This document shows, piece after piece, positions 44,667 to 54,217 of a stretch of DNA of 64,000 bases. Position 1 is the first letter of the stretch. Each line of letters opens with the position of its first letter. Position numbers and translations under genes: made by a program. This DNA comes from UBA4615 sp046046245 (GTDB lineage: Bacteria; Pseudomonadota; Gammaproteobacteria; Burkholderiales; Burkholderiaceae_E): assembly GCA_046046245.1 (NCBI GenBank), contig JBJOKE010000054.1, forward strand, positions 62,001 to 126,000, read 5' to 3'. The notes below the pieces were generated by a model. The model ran no database searches and had not been told where the DNA came from. It was given only the letters and a program-made list of their open reading frames with translations.

Positions 44667-47120
44667 TCAGGCCGCGAAGGTCGCGTGCTTGCGGTCGTCG
44701 GCGTGCGCGAAGAAGCGCAGCGACAGCCGGTCCGACAGCAGCGCGGCGCCGTCGGCGAGCGCGTCCAGCTGCGCGGCCAGCGCCGCGTCGGGCACGAGCG
44801 CCGCGGCATCGGCGAGCGGACCGAGGTCCGCGAGCGCGGACGGCGCGAGGTCGGCACTGCCCGCGCCGAGCACGCGGTCGAGCCGCTCGAGCACCTGCGC
44901 GAGACCGCGCAGCTGGAACGCGACCGAGCGCGGATTGGTGTCGTCGCGCAGCACGAGGTCGAGCACGGGCAGCCACTCGGGCTGACCGACGTAGCGCGAC
45001 CGATAGGTGATCGACGAATCGCAGAACTCGAGCAGCCAGTCGAGGCCCGCCGACCGCCCCTCTCGGACCGCGCAGGCGACGGCCGCGCAGATGCCGCGCA
45101 GCCGCTCGATCCGGCGGCCCAGCGACAGGAAGCGCCAGCCGGTGTCGCGGGTCATGCCGTCGAGCGCGAAGCCCGACAGCGTGACCAGCCCGTTGACCAC
45201 GCGATCGAGCAGCGCCATCGCCAGCGGCAGCTCGCGGAACGCGTCGAAGCCCGGGTCCTGCAGCAGCCGGTTGATCGTCCGCCAGTGGTCGACCGAGAGC
45301 CGGTCGCGCAGCGAGAACGCGGTCCGCTGCACCTGGTGCAGCGTGGTCCGCAGCCCGCCCATCCGGTCGGATTCGTAGAGCGCGTCGAGCAGCATCGCCT
45401 CGGGCGAGTCGGCGTCGGCGAGCATGCCGAGCGCGCGGCCGAGCGCGAGCAGCGGCGCCTGCGCGGGACGGTCGACGTCCTCGTCGACCGAGAAGCGCGG
45501 CAACGCGACGCGCAGCAGCCGCGCGGCGTCCTCGGCGCGCTCGGCGTAGCGGCCGAGCCAGAACAGGTTCTCGGCGGCCCGCGACGACAGGTTCGCCGCG
45601 CCGCTGCGCACGAGCTCGTCGGGCCCGACCGTGGAACGCAGCAGTGTCAGCGCGCCGTCGGGCGGCGCGCTCGACAGCACCCAGGTGTCCTTCGAGCCGC
45701 CGCCGCGCTGCATGGACACCACGCGCGCGTCGCGCGTGGAGGCGACCCGCGTGAGGCCGCCGGGCATCACCGTCCAGCCGGCGCGCGAGGCGACCGCGAA
45801 CACGCGCAGCCCCACCGCGCGCGCGCCGAGGTGGCCGGGCCGCCCGCGGTCGTAGACCGGCGCCTGCGACAGCCGCACCAGCTCCTGCGCGATCCAGGCC
45901 TCGGGGTGGCGGCGGATCCGCGCGGCGAGCGCCCGGCTGCCCGCCGGGTCGAGGTCCATGCCGAAGACCGGCTCCTCGCGCAGCACCGGATCGGCCGGCT
46001 TGAAGACCAGCTGCGCACTGCGCGGCAGCGCGTCGGCGAGCGCAGCCGGCTCGCCCAGCCACCAGGTCGCGACCGAAGGCATCGCGAGCGGCTCGCCGAG
46101 CAGGCGCTCGGCGAGCCGCGGCAGGAAGCCCATCAGCGCACCGCCCTCGAACAGGCCCGAGCCGATCGCGTTGGCGACCAGCACGCTGCCGCGGCGCGCG
46201 CAGTCGACCAGGCCCGGCACGCCGAGCGCGGAATCGGAGCGCAGTTCGAGCGGATCGCAGAAGTCGTCGTCCTGGCGGCGCAGGATCGCGTGGACGCGGC
46301 GAAGGCCCTCGACGGTCTTCAGCCAGACCTTGCCGCCGCGGACGGCGAGGTCGCCGCCCTCGACCAGCGTGAAGCCGAGGTAGCGCGCGAGCAGCGAGTG
46401 CTCGGAGTAGGTCTCGTTGTACGGGCCCGGCGTCAGCAGGACGGTCAGTGGCGGGCCGTCGCCGGCGGGCGCGAAGTCGCGCAGCGCGTCGCGCAGCGCG
46501 ACGTAGAAGCCGGCGAGCCGCTGCGCGTGGAGATCGCGGAACAGCTTCGGGAAGATCCGCGAGACGATCAGCCGGTTCTCGATCGCGTAGCCCGCGCCCG
46601 AAGGCGCCTGCGTGCGGTCGGCGACGACCCACCAGGAGCCGTCGGGCGAGCGCGCGAGATCGGCCGCGTAGACGATGAGCGGCGGCGCGCCGAGCGAGCC
46701 GATCCCGCAGGCCGGACGCTGGAACGCGCTGTGGCCCATCACCAGGCGCGGCGGGATCAGTCCCTCGGCGAGCAGGGTCTGCGCGCCGTAGACGTCGCGC
46801 AGCACCGCGTCGAGCAGCCGCGCACGCTGCGCGATGCCGGTCTCGATCGTCGCCCACTCGTCGGCGCCGATGATCATCGGCAGCGCGTCGAGCGCCCACG
46901 GACGCTCGGCGCCCTTGGGGTCGGCGTACATGTTGTAGGTCAGGCCGCTGTCCCGGATCTCGCGCTCGATGGTCGCGATGCGGTCGCGCATCCGCGCGGG
47001 CTCGGCCCGCGCGAGCATCTCGACGAGGCCGGCCCAGTGCGGCCGAGGGGCCCCGTCCGCGCCGAGCATCTCGTCGAAGCGGGGCTCGGCCCTCGGGTAC
47101 GCCGCCAGCAGCTCACGCAC
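44667..47120 (-). CDS. Circularly permuted ATP-grasp fused to alpha-E domain
   Basis: 817 residues in one chain. Residues ~1-480 are the circularly permuted ATP-grasp (DUF404/407-like): GLTYNMYADPKGAERPW, ADRTQAPSGAGYAIENRLIVSR, LTPGPYNETYSEHSLLARYLG, EGGDLAVRGGKVWLKT and DPLELRSDSALGVPGLVDCAR. From about 505 (NLSSRAAENLFWLGRYAERAEDAARLLR) to the end lies the all-helical alpha-E (DUF403) domain, including RRIERLRGICAAVACA and FCDSSITYRSRYVGQPEW. The two parts are often encoded by separate genes. It overlaps the end of the DUF2126 gene by 8 nt. ATP-grasp enzymes form amide or peptide bonds; the product is unknown. Confidence 0.9.
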   Translation of the reverse strand: MRELLAAYPRAEPRFDEMLGADGAPRPHWAGLVEMLARAEPARMRDRIATIEREIRDSGLTYNMYADPKGAERPWALDALPMIIGADEWATIETGIAQRARLLDAVLRDVYGAQTLLAEGLIPPRLVMGHSAFQRPACGIGSLGAPPLIVYAADLARSPDGSWWVVADRTQAPSGAGYAIENRLIVSRIFPKLFRDLHAQRLAGFYVALRDALRDFAPAGDGPPLTVLLTPGPYNETYSEHSLLARYLGFTLVEGGDLAVRGGKVWLKTVEGLRRVHAILRRQDDDFCDPLELRSDSALGVPGLVDCARRGSVLVANAIGSGLFEGGALMGFLPRLAERLLGEPLAMPSVATWWLGEPAALADALPRSAQLVFKPADPVLREEPVFGMDLDPAGSRALAARIRRHPEAWIAQELVRLSQAPVYDRGRPGHLGARAVGLRVFAVASRAGWTVMPGGLTRVASTRDARVVSMQRGGGSKDTWVLSSAPPDGALTLLRSTVGPDELVRSGAANLSSRAAENLFWLGRYAERAEDAARLLRVALPRFSVDEDVDRPAQAPLLALGRALGMLADADSPEAMLLDALYESDRMGGLRTTLHQVQRTAFSLRDRLSVDHWRTINRLLQDPGFDAFRELPLAMALLDRVVNGLVTLSGFALDGMTRDTGWRFLSLGRRIERLRGICAAVACAVREGRSAGLDWLLEFCDSSITYRSRYVGQPEWLPVLDLVLRDDTNPRSVAFQLRGLAQVLERLDRVLGAGSADLAPSALADLGPLADAAALVPDAALAAQLDALADGAALLSDRLSLRFFAHADDRKHATFAA

Positions 47121-50100
47121 GCCGCAGGTCCAGCGTGCAGGGCGATTCCGGATCGATCCGGGCCGGGGTCGGGATCATCTCGCCAGGGGTGTGTCCCATC
47201 CTGAAGAAGCGCGCGAGCCGCCGCGCCTCCGCCTCGTAGGCGTTGACCGGGAAGGTCGTGTGGTTCCGGCCCCCGGGGTGCGCGACATGATACTGGCAAC
47301 CGCCGATCGAACGCCGGTTCCAGAGGTCCACGAGATCCACCGTCAGCGGCGCGTGCACGCCGATCGTCGGGTGCAGGCACGAGGCCGGCCACCAGGCGCG
47401 ATAGCGGACGCCGCCGGCGCGCGTGCCGTCGGGACCGACGGCCCTGAGCGGCACGCAGCGGCCGTTGACCGCGATCGCGTGGCGGCCGTCGACCAGCCCT
47501 CGCGCCGAGATCTCGATCCGCTCGAGCGAGGAGTCGACGTAGCGGACGGTGCCGCCCGCGGCGCCCTCCTCGCCCATCACCGGCCAGGGCTCGAGCGCCA
47601 TCCGCAGCTCGACCTGCACACCGCCCGCCTCGAAGTCGCCGAGCGTCGGGAAGCGGAAGGCCCGGTGCGGCGCGAACCAGTCGAGCTCGAACGGGAAGCC
47701 GTGCGCGCGCAGGTCCTCGACCACCTCGCGCAGGTCCTCGAGCACGAACGAGGGCAGCATGAAGCGGTCGTGCAGCGCGGTGCCCCAGCGCGGCAGCGTC
47801 CGCGCGTCGAGGGGCGAGGCCCAGAACCGCGCGATCAGTGCGCGCAGCAGCAGCATCTGCACGAGGCTCATCCGCGCGTGCGGCGGCATCTCGAAGCCGC
47901 GCAGCTCGAGCAGGCCCAGCCGCCCGCTCGACGAGTCGGGCGAATAGAGCTTGTCGATGCAGAACTCGGCGCGGTGCGTGTTGCCGGTCACGTCGACCAG
48001 CAGGTTGCGCAGCAGCCGGTCGACGAGCCAGGGCGGACACGCACTCGGCCCCTGCGCCTGCAGCCGAGCGAGCTCGGCGAACGCGATCTCGAGCTCGCGG
48101 ACCGCGTCGTGCCGCGCCTCGTCGATCCTCGGCGCCTGGCTGGTCGGGCCGATGAACAGGCCCGAGAACAGGTACGACAGCGAAGGGTGCGCGAGCCACC
48201 AGGCGATCATCGACGCGAGCACGTCGGGGCGGCGCAGGAACGGCGAGTCGGCGGGCGTCGCGCCGCCCATCACCACGTGGTTGCCGCCGCCGGTGCCGAC
48301 GTGTCGGCCGTCGAGCATGAACTTCTCGGTCGACAGCCGCGTGAGCTGCGCGGCATCGTAGAGCGCAGTCGTGCGCGAGACCAGCTCGTCCCACGACGCG
48401 GCGGGCGCGACGTTGACCTCGATGACGCCCGGGTCCGGCGTGATGCGGAGCACCGCGAGGCGCGGGTCCTTGGGCGGCTCGTAGCCCTCGAACACCACCT
48501 TCGATCCGGTGTCGCGCGCGGCGGCCTCGACCGCGGCCACCAGCTGCAGGTACTCGTCGAGGTTCGCCGCGGGCGGCATGAAGACGTAGAGGTGACCGTC
48601 GCGCGGCTCGATGCAGAGCGCGGTGCGCACGACGCCGGCGAACGCGGCGCCGCCGGTCGGCAGCCCCCCGCCCGCGCCCGCGCCCGGCCCCGGGTCCGCG
48701 ACGTCCTGCGCGACGCGCGGCGACGGCCGGCGCGCCTGCACGCGCGCGTCGGCGCCGGGCTCGGGGCTCGCCATCGTCGGGACGATCCCCTGCTCGCGAC
48801 CGGGCCGTCCGGGGATCGTCCACGCGCCCCGCGTGGGCAGCAGCGCCGCGTGCGGCGGCAGCGGCGCCTCCTCGTGCGTGGGGTCGGCGGGGTGGAGCCA
48901 CGGGTAGTCGGTGGGTGCGACCCAGGGCAGCGACTGCAGCGGCAGCCGGTAGCCGAGCGCCGAGTCGCCGGGCGCGAGGTAGCAGCGGCGCGTGCGCAGC
49001 GGCCAGTCGGTGGTCTGCCACAGCTGCTGCGGCTGCGCGATCCGCGGGCCGCGGCGCGCGACCGGGTTCGGCGCGAGCGGCAGCACCCAGCCCACCGCGT
49101 TCGACAGGCCGCGCTCGAAGACGCGTGCGAGGCGCTCGCGCTCCATCGGATCGTCGAGCTTCGAGTCGAGCGGATCGACGTTGACCGGCAGCTGCAGCTC
49201 GCGGCGCGCGAAGTGGTACGGGTCCTCGTAGGCCTCGAACGCGTGGCGCGGATCGAGGCCGAGCCGCGCGGCGACCGCGGTCACCAGCGCGTGCGCGTCG
49301 TCGACGCCGGCCGGCGCCGCGGGACGCGGCAGCGCGCCGAAGACGCCGCCGCCGGCCTCGGATGCGAGGATCGACGGATCGGCGACGATCGGCTCGCCGT
49401 CCTTGCGCCAGAACCAGTTCAGCGACCAGCGCGGCAGCTGCTCGCCCGGATACCACTTGCCCTGGCCGAAGTGCGGCAGCCCGTTCGCGCCGTGCGTCGC
49501 GGCCATCCGCTCGAGCAGCTCGCCGGCGAGCCGGCGCTTGGTCGGGCCGAGCGCCTCGGTGTTCCACTGCGCGCCGTCGCGGTCGTCGATCGACACGAAG
49601 GTCGGCTCGCCGCCCTGCGTGAGGCGCACGTCGTCGGCGGCGAGGCGCGCGTCGACCGCGCGGCCGAGCGCGTCGATCGCGGCCCACTGCGCGTCGTCGT
49701 AGGGCCGGGTGACCCGCGGCGCCTCGTGGGCGCGACGCACGCTCATCGAATGCGTGAACGTGCACTCGGCCGGCTCGACCAGCCCCTCGACCGGCGCGGC
49801 CGACGAGGGCTCGGGCGAGCACGCCAGCGGGATGTGGCCCTCTCCGGCGAGCAGGCCCGACGTGGGGTCGAGGCCGACCCAGCCCGCGCCCGGCAGGTAG
49901 ACCTCGCACCAGGCGTGCAGGTCGGTGAAGTCGCGGTCGGTGCCGCTCGGGCCGTCGAGCGACTTCACGTCGGGCACGAGCTGGATCAGGTAGCCCGAGA
50001 CGAAACGCGCAGCCAGCCCCAGATGGCGCAGCAGCTGCACCAGCAGCCACGCCGAGTCGCGGCACGAGCCCGAGGCCTTCGTGAGCGTCTCCTCGGGCGT

Positions 50101-50601
50101 CTGCACGCCGTGCTCGAGCCGGATCAGGTAGCGGACCTCCTGCTGCAGCCTCCGGTTCAGCTCGACGAGGAAGTCCACCGTCGGGGTCTCGACGCGCGGG
50201 ATCGCGGCGAGGCGGGCGGCGAACGCGGGGGTGGCCTCGACGCGCTCCAGGTAGGGCGCGAGCTCGCGGCGCTGCGCGTCGGTGTAGTCGAAGGGAACGG
50301 TCTCGGCCTGCGGCTCGAGGAAGAAGTCGAACGGGTTGAAGACCGCCATCTCGGCGATCAGGTCGATCTCGATCCGGAACGTCGTCGTGCGCTCGGGCAC
50401 GACCAGCCGCGCGAGCCAGTTCGACTGCGGGTCCTGCTGCCAGTTGAGGAAGTGCTGCGCGGGCTCGACCCGCATCGAATACGACAGGATGCGGGTTCGG
50501 GAATGCGGCGCGGGGCGCAGGCGCACGACCTGCGGCCCCAGGGCGACCGGGCGGTCGTAGACGTAGTGGCTGACGTGGTTCAGCGCGACGTGGATCGACA
50601 C
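47113..50601 (-). CDS. Transglutaminase-like / DUF2126 large protein
   Basis: 1162 residues. The N-terminal ~300 residues are a transglutaminase-like enzyme: LNHVSHYVYDRPVALGPQVV, catalytic Cys in TKASGSCRDSAWLLVQLLRH, His in FTDLHAWCEVYLPGAGWVGL and Asp in LDPTSGLLAGEGH. The rest is DUF2126: DDVRLTQGGEPTFVSIDD, GQGKWYPGEQLPRWSLNWFW, HVGTGGGNHVVMGGATPADS, RSDLSY-like HPSLSYLFSGLFIGPTSQAPR, VTGNTHRAEFCIDKLYSPD and LRGFEMPPHARMSL. The GTG at 50599-50601 follows GGAG. It is the first gene of the three-gene cluster. The DUF2126 part has a glutamine-synthetase-like look, but I treat its reaction as unknown. Confidence 0.9.
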   Translation of the reverse strand: MSIHVALNHVSHYVYDRPVALGPQVVRLRPAPHSRTRILSYSMRVEPAQHFLNWQQDPQSNWLARLVVPERTTTFRIEIDLIAEMAVFNPFDFFLEPQAETVPFDYTDAQRRELAPYLERVEATPAFAARLAAIPRVETPTVDFLVELNRRLQQEVRYLIRLEHGVQTPEETLTKASGSCRDSAWLLVQLLRHLGLAARFVSGYLIQLVPDVKSLDGPSGTDRDFTDLHAWCEVYLPGAGWVGLDPTSGLLAGEGHIPLACSPEPSSAAPVEGLVEPAECTFTHSMSVRRAHEAPRVTRPYDDAQWAAIDALGRAVDARLAADDVRLTQGGEPTFVSIDDRDGAQWNTEALGPTKRRLAGELLERMAATHGANGLPHFGQGKWYPGEQLPRWSLNWFWRKDGEPIVADPSILASEAGGGVFGALPRPAAPAGVDDAHALVTAVAARLGLDPRHAFEAYEDPYHFARRELQLPVNVDPLDSKLDDPMERERLARVFERGLSNAVGWVLPLAPNPVARRGPRIAQPQQLWQTTDWPLRTRRCYLAPGDSALGYRLPLQSLPWVAPTDYPWLHPADPTHEEAPLPPHAALLPTRGAWTIPGRPGREQGIVPTMASPEPGADARVQARRPSPRVAQDVADPGPGAGAGGGLPTGGAAFAGVVRTALCIEPRDGHLYVFMPPAANLDEYLQLVAAVEAAARDTGSKVVFEGYEPPKDPRLAVLRITPDPGVIEVNVAPAASWDELVSRTTALYDAAQLTRLSTEKFMLDGRHVGTGGGNHVVMGGATPADSPFLRRPDVLASMIAWWLAHPSLSYLFSGLFIGPTSQAPRIDEARHDAVRELEIAFAELARLQAQGPSACPPWLVDRLLRNLLVDVTGNTHRAEFCIDKLYSPDSSSGRLGLLELRGFEMPPHARMSLVQMLLLRALIARFWASPLDARTLPRWGTALHDRFMLPSFVLEDLREVVEDLRAHGFPFELDWFAPHRAFRFPTLGDFEAGGVQVELRMALEPWPVMGEEGAAGGTVRYVDSSLERIEISARGLVDGRHAIAVNGRCVPLRAVGPDGTRAGGVRYRAWWPASCLHPTIGVHAPLTVDLVDLWNRRSIGGCQYHVAHPGGRNHTTFPVNAYEAEARRLARFFRMGHTPGEMIPTPARIDPESPCTLDLRRA

Positions 50602-50784
50602 GAGGCAGGGCTCCGGTGGGCCGTCCGCACGCCGGCACGATGCCGGGCCGCGATGGCCGGCCCCCTGCGACGCAATCGTCGTGCCACCTCGACGGTGCGG
50701 CGGCGGGCACCGTCGCGGGGCGGTTCCCCCACGGGGCGCACCGCCGCGGCGCGGGCGCACCGCGGCGCGGCGCGCGGGCGGGAC

Positions 50785-51816
50785 TCAGCGCTGCGCAGCG
50801 ACCGTCTCCTCGAGTCGCCGCGCGATCGCGGCCGGCTCGATCGCGGCCATGCACGGACACTCGGGGGTGCCGCGCGGACAGCGCACGCAGGCCTCGCGCG
50901 GCGCGAGGACCGCCTGCACACGCGGGCCGATCGGCCCCCAGCGCACAGTGTCCATGCCGGGCAGGTCGACGAACAGGCCGATCGTCGGTGCGCCGCGCAG
51001 CGCGGCGAGGTGCATCGGGCCGGTGCTGTTCGACAGCACCGCGTCCATCGACGGCAGCGTGCGCAGCAGGTCGGGGATGGTGAAGCCGCGGGTCGCGTCG
51101 GTGACCTGCGGCAGCGAGAACAGCCGCGGCGCCGCGGCGCGCAGCGCGTCGCCCTCGGCGGGCGTGCCGTTGATCACGAAGTTGAAGCGATCGGCCGGCA
51201 GCGCCTCGATCAGCGACAGGTAGTGCCGCAGCGGCCACTCCTTGCCATTGCCGTTCGAGCGGACCTGCAGCAGCACGTTCGCGACGCCGGGGCGCAGCGG
51301 CCAGCCGGGCGCGGCGGCGGCCCCCGGGCCCCCATCCGGCGCGAGCCCCGCGAGGGCCCACAGCGCCTCGCGCGGCATCGCCGTGTCCGCGACGAAGGGC
51401 GCGAGCAGGCCGAGGTTCAGCTGGGCCTCGTGCAGCGTCGAGCCGCGGCGACGCACGACCGGCCGCAGGTTGCACCAGACCCAGTGCCACCAGCGCCGCG
51501 CGGTCCCCACGCGCAGCGGCACGCCGGCGCGCGCGGCCGCACGCGCCAGCCCGCGCGACGGGAACGCGAAGATCACCGCGTCGGGCCGCAGCGCGCGCAG
51601 GTCGCGCTCGAACGCGGCCTCGTCGGTGACGACGATCACGTCGTCGACGAAACGCGACGCCGCCGCCACGTCGCGCGCATAGCGGCGGACCGCGAACCGC
51701 ACGGTGCAGCCCGGCACCGCGCGCTTGAGCAGCCCGGCCATCGGCAGCGCGAGCGCGACGTCGCCGAGGTTGTCGTGGCGCAGGATCACGAACGAGCGGG
51801 CGTCGGCCGGCTTCAC
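50785..51816 (-). CDS. Glycosyltransferase family 9 (heptosyltransferase-like)
   Basis: A 343-residue GT-B enzyme. RSFVILRHDNLGDVALALPMAGLLK is the family N-terminal loop; the donor half has VLLQVRSNGNGKEWPLRHYLSLIEALP and LLRTLPSMDAVLSNSTGPMHLAALRGAPTIGLF. The C-terminal cluster ACVRCPRGTPECPCM is Cys-rich, as in several GT9 members. The GTG at 51814-51816 overlaps the O-antigen ligase stop as GTGA. With that gene it suggests LPS core or O-antigen assembly. The transferred sugar is not known. Confidence 0.9.
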   Translation of the reverse strand: MKPADARSFVILRHDNLGDVALALPMAGLLKRAVPGCTVRFAVRRYARDVAAASRFVDDVIVVTDEAAFERDLRALRPDAVIFAFPSRGLARAAARAGVPLRVGTARRWWHWVWCNLRPVVRRRGSTLHEAQLNLGLLAPFVADTAMPREALWALAGLAPDGGPGAAAAPGWPLRPGVANVLLQVRSNGNGKEWPLRHYLSLIEALPADRFNFVINGTPAEGDALRAAAPRLFSLPQVTDATRGFTIPDLLRTLPSMDAVLSNSTGPMHLAALRGAPTIGLFVDLPGMDTVRWGPIGPRVQAVLAPREACVRCPRGTPECPCMAAIEPAAIARRLEETVAAQR

Positions 51817-53096
51817 GTCGCGCCCTGCCCGCGCGCATCGAGCGAGCGGCCCGCGGCCAGCGCGAGCAGCAGGCCGAAGTGATAGCCGGTCCAGCCGACG
51901 TTGAGGAGGCAGTTCACCAGCCCCGCGGCCACGTAGACCACCACGCAGCCTCGGACCAGCCAGCGCCAGCGGTCGTCGAACCGCCCGGCGCGCCGCCAGA
52001 GCGCCACGAGCCCGCCCAGCAGCAGCACCAGACCGACCGCGCCGAGTTCGGCGCCCACGTAGAGGAACTCCTGGTGCGGATCGTGGTAGACCGGGGCCGA
52101 CTCGCGACGCTTCGCGCGGTACATGTCGGCCGACATCGTCGGATACGACTCGATGCCGTGACCGAGTATCGGCGACGCGGCGATCATCCGCGCGGCGTTC
52201 GACCACATCTCGATCCGCTCGCCCGTCGCGTTGAACGCGCCACGATCGCGGTAGGCGCGGAGTTCGCCGGCGGTGTCGGCGAGGCGCTGGCTGCCGCCCA
52301 GGCCACCGATCGTCCCGGCGGCGAGCAGCGCGGCCGCCAGCGCGGCGCCGCCCACCAGCCTCCAGCCGCCGCGCGCGTGCATCAGGTAGAGCAGCACGCC
52401 GGCCGACGCGAGCCAGCCGGTGCGCCCCTGCAGCAGCCACAGCATCTGGATCGCGGTGGCGATGGCCAGCAGGGCGAGCGCGGTCCGCAACCGGGGCGAC
52501 GGCGCGGCCTCGAGCAGCGCGGTGCCGGCGGCCCACAGCAGCAGCAGCGACAGGTGCACGCTCTGCCGGATCCGGTCGCTGAACACGTAGACGTCGGGGG
52601 CGATCCAGGTGCCGTCCGGCCAGAAGCGGTTGGTCTCGTGGGTGGCCTTCGCGAAGGGCAGCGGCCACGCGGCCTGGATCCAGCCCAGGACCAGCACCAG
52701 CGCGAGCGACGCGAGCAGCGCGGCGAGCACGCGATCGCGCCAGCGCGGCTCGGCGAGCGCGGCACCGAAGAGCAGCGGCATCAGCAGCACGCGGTAGCTG
52801 GAGAGCTGCGCGACCGCCGGCCCCGGCGGCGCGGACGACCACAGCATGCTCGCCGCGTAGAGCACGAAGAGCGCGATGCCGCCCGCGACCACCGGATCGC
52901 GCAGCAGCCGGCGCGGCAGGTCACGCTCGAGCACGACGCAGGCGAGGCAGGCCAGCACGCCGAGCGCGAAGAAGGCGTTGAACGGCGCCTTGCCGATCGG
53001 AATGAAGAGCGCGCAGCCGACGGCGCACAGGCCGAGCAGGTCGCGCGCGCGGCGCGCGGCCGGCGACGGCGGGGCGATGGCGAGCGCCGCGTTCAC
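51813..53096 (-). CDS. O-antigen ligase family membrane protein
   Basis: A 427-residue inner-membrane protein with about ten TM helices, belonging to the Wzy_C/WaaL superfamily. The long periplasmic loop holds RAYRDRGAFNATGERIEMWSNAARMIAASPILGHGIESY and PVYHDPHQEFLYVGAELGAVG; the Arg and His of these segments are the conserved catalytic residues of WaaL. The GTG at 53094-53096 overlaps the preceding peptidase stop. It could transfer O-antigen to lipid A core, or glycans to pilin (PglL-like); the presence of pilin genes 47 kb away gives no discrimination. Confidence 0.88.
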   Translation of the reverse strand: MNAALAIAPPSPAARRARDLLGLCAVGCALFIPIGKAPFNAFFALGVLACLACVVLERDLPRRLLRDPVVAGGIALFVLYAASMLWSSAPPGPAVAQLSSYRVLLMPLLFGAALAEPRWRDRVLAALLASLALVLVLGWIQAAWPLPFAKATHETNRFWPDGTWIAPDVYVFSDRIRQSVHLSLLLLWAAGTALLEAAPSPRLRTALALLAIATAIQMLWLLQGRTGWLASAGVLLYLMHARGGWRLVGGAALAAALLAAGTIGGLGGSQRLADTAGELRAYRDRGAFNATGERIEMWSNAARMIAASPILGHGIESYPTMSADMYRAKRRESAPVYHDPHQEFLYVGAELGAVGLVLLLGGLVALWRRAGRFDDRWRWLVRGCVVVYVAAGLVNCLLNVGWTGYHFGLLLALAAGRSLDARGQGAT

Positions 53097-54217
53097 GTCG
53101 CCCCCCCCGGTCCGCGCCACGGCGAGGCGGCCTCGGCGGGCCGGCCGCCGAGCGCCCGCAGCCGCGCGTCGCGCTCGGCCTTCGGCAGCGCCACCAGCTC
53201 GCGGACCGCCGCGTAGAACCGCGGCAGATCGCCGCCCTCGCGCGCGAGGATCGCGCGGAATGCCGGCAACAGGTCGTTGTAGGCGCCGACCGCGGCGAGC
53301 TGCGGGTTCGTCGGCCCGGTCGCGAAGAACCGGTCGTAGCCGGCGAAGCCGCCCCAGGCGGCCTTCAGCGCGGCGTAGTCGGCACGCAGCGCGTCGAAGG
53401 CCCGCGCCTTGCCGGCGCGCTTGGCCGCGTCGTCGCCCGCGCCCGCGTAGACCGCGGCCAGCGCGTCCTTGGAGCGTCGCAGCAGCGCGACGAAGTCCTC
53501 CCGGCGGCGCGCGTGCTCGCGGTACGCACGCTCGACGCCGGGGTCGGCCCGCCAGGCGAGCCAGCGCTCGACGCCCGCCTCCTCGACCGCGGTCGCGAAG
53601 GACTCGTTGAACGCCGTGTCGCCCGACACGTAGAGCAGCTGGTGGGCCAGCTCGTGGAAGACCAGCCGCGCGAGCTCGGCCTCCGGATAGGCGATGAAGG
53701 TCGACAGCAGCGGGTCGTCGAACCAGCCGAGCGTGGAGTAGGCGGGCACGCCGCCGACGTGCGTCTCCAGCCCGCGCTCGCGCAGGCGCAGCGCGAAGGC
53801 CTCGGCCGCCTCGCGGTCGTAGTAGCCGCGGTAGGCGACGCAGCCGGCCACCGGGAAACACCAGCGCTCCAGGCGCAGCGACAGCTCGGGGGTGGCGAAC
53901 ACGTTCCAGAGGACGAACGGCCGCTCGAGCGCCGAATACATCGCGTAGCTGCCGTTGTCGGGCAACCCGAGCTCGCGGCTCGCGAACGCGCGGATCTCGC
54001 GGGCCCGCTCGAGGCGCGACCGCAGCGTCGGGTCGGTGGCGGGGTCGGCGATCACGGCATCGAGCGGCTTGGCTCGGCGGACGACGTCGAGGTGGCCGAC
54101 CATCGACTGCCAGTAGTAGGCCGGCCCGTCGGTCCACGCGGCACAGCCGCCGAGCAGCACCGTCGCGAGCGCGGCGGCCGCGATCCTCGTGCCGCGCCTA
54201 CGCATCCGCGGCGGCAC
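53093..54217 (-). CDS. Lipoprotein metallo-aminopeptidase (COG4324-type)
   Basis: 374 residues. The N-terminus is a lipoprotein signal: RIAAAALATVLLGGCAAW with lipobox LGGC (Cys25). The zinc motif is FHELAHQLLYVSGDTAFNESFATAVEEAG, with HExxH and a downstream Glu. AWTDGPAYYWQSMVGHLDVVRRAKPLD and LERWCFPVAGCVAYRGYYD are typical of the predicted aminopeptidase family often found in Burkholderiales. It should sit on the periplasmic side of a membrane. It overlaps both neighbours (oxidoreductase gene by 20 nt, O-antigen ligase gene by 4 nt). Confidence 0.87.
   Translation of the reverse strand: MPPRMRRRGTRIAAAALATVLLGGCAAWTDGPAYYWQSMVGHLDVVRRAKPLDAVIADPATDPTLRSRLERAREIRAFASRELGLPDNGSYAMYSALERPFVLWNVFATPELSLRLERWCFPVAGCVAYRGYYDREAAEAFALRLRERGLETHVGGVPAYSTLGWFDDPLLSTFIAYPEAELARLVFHELAHQLLYVSGDTAFNESFATAVEEAGVERWLAWRADPGVERAYREHARRREDFVALLRRSKDALAAVYAGAGDDAAKRAGKARAFDALRADYAALKAAWGGFAGYDRFFATGPTNPQLAAVGAYNDLLPAFRAILAREGGDLPRFYAAVRELVALPKAERDARLRALGGRPAEAASPWRGPGGAT

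Noticed and set aside
46969..51882. A very long open frame (over 1600 codons) on the plus strand opposite the ATP-grasp, DUF2126 and GT9 genes
   Set aside because: Its translation is Arg/Gln/His/Val-rich low complexity without any domain; it is a by-product of GC-rich codon bias of the real minus-strand genes.
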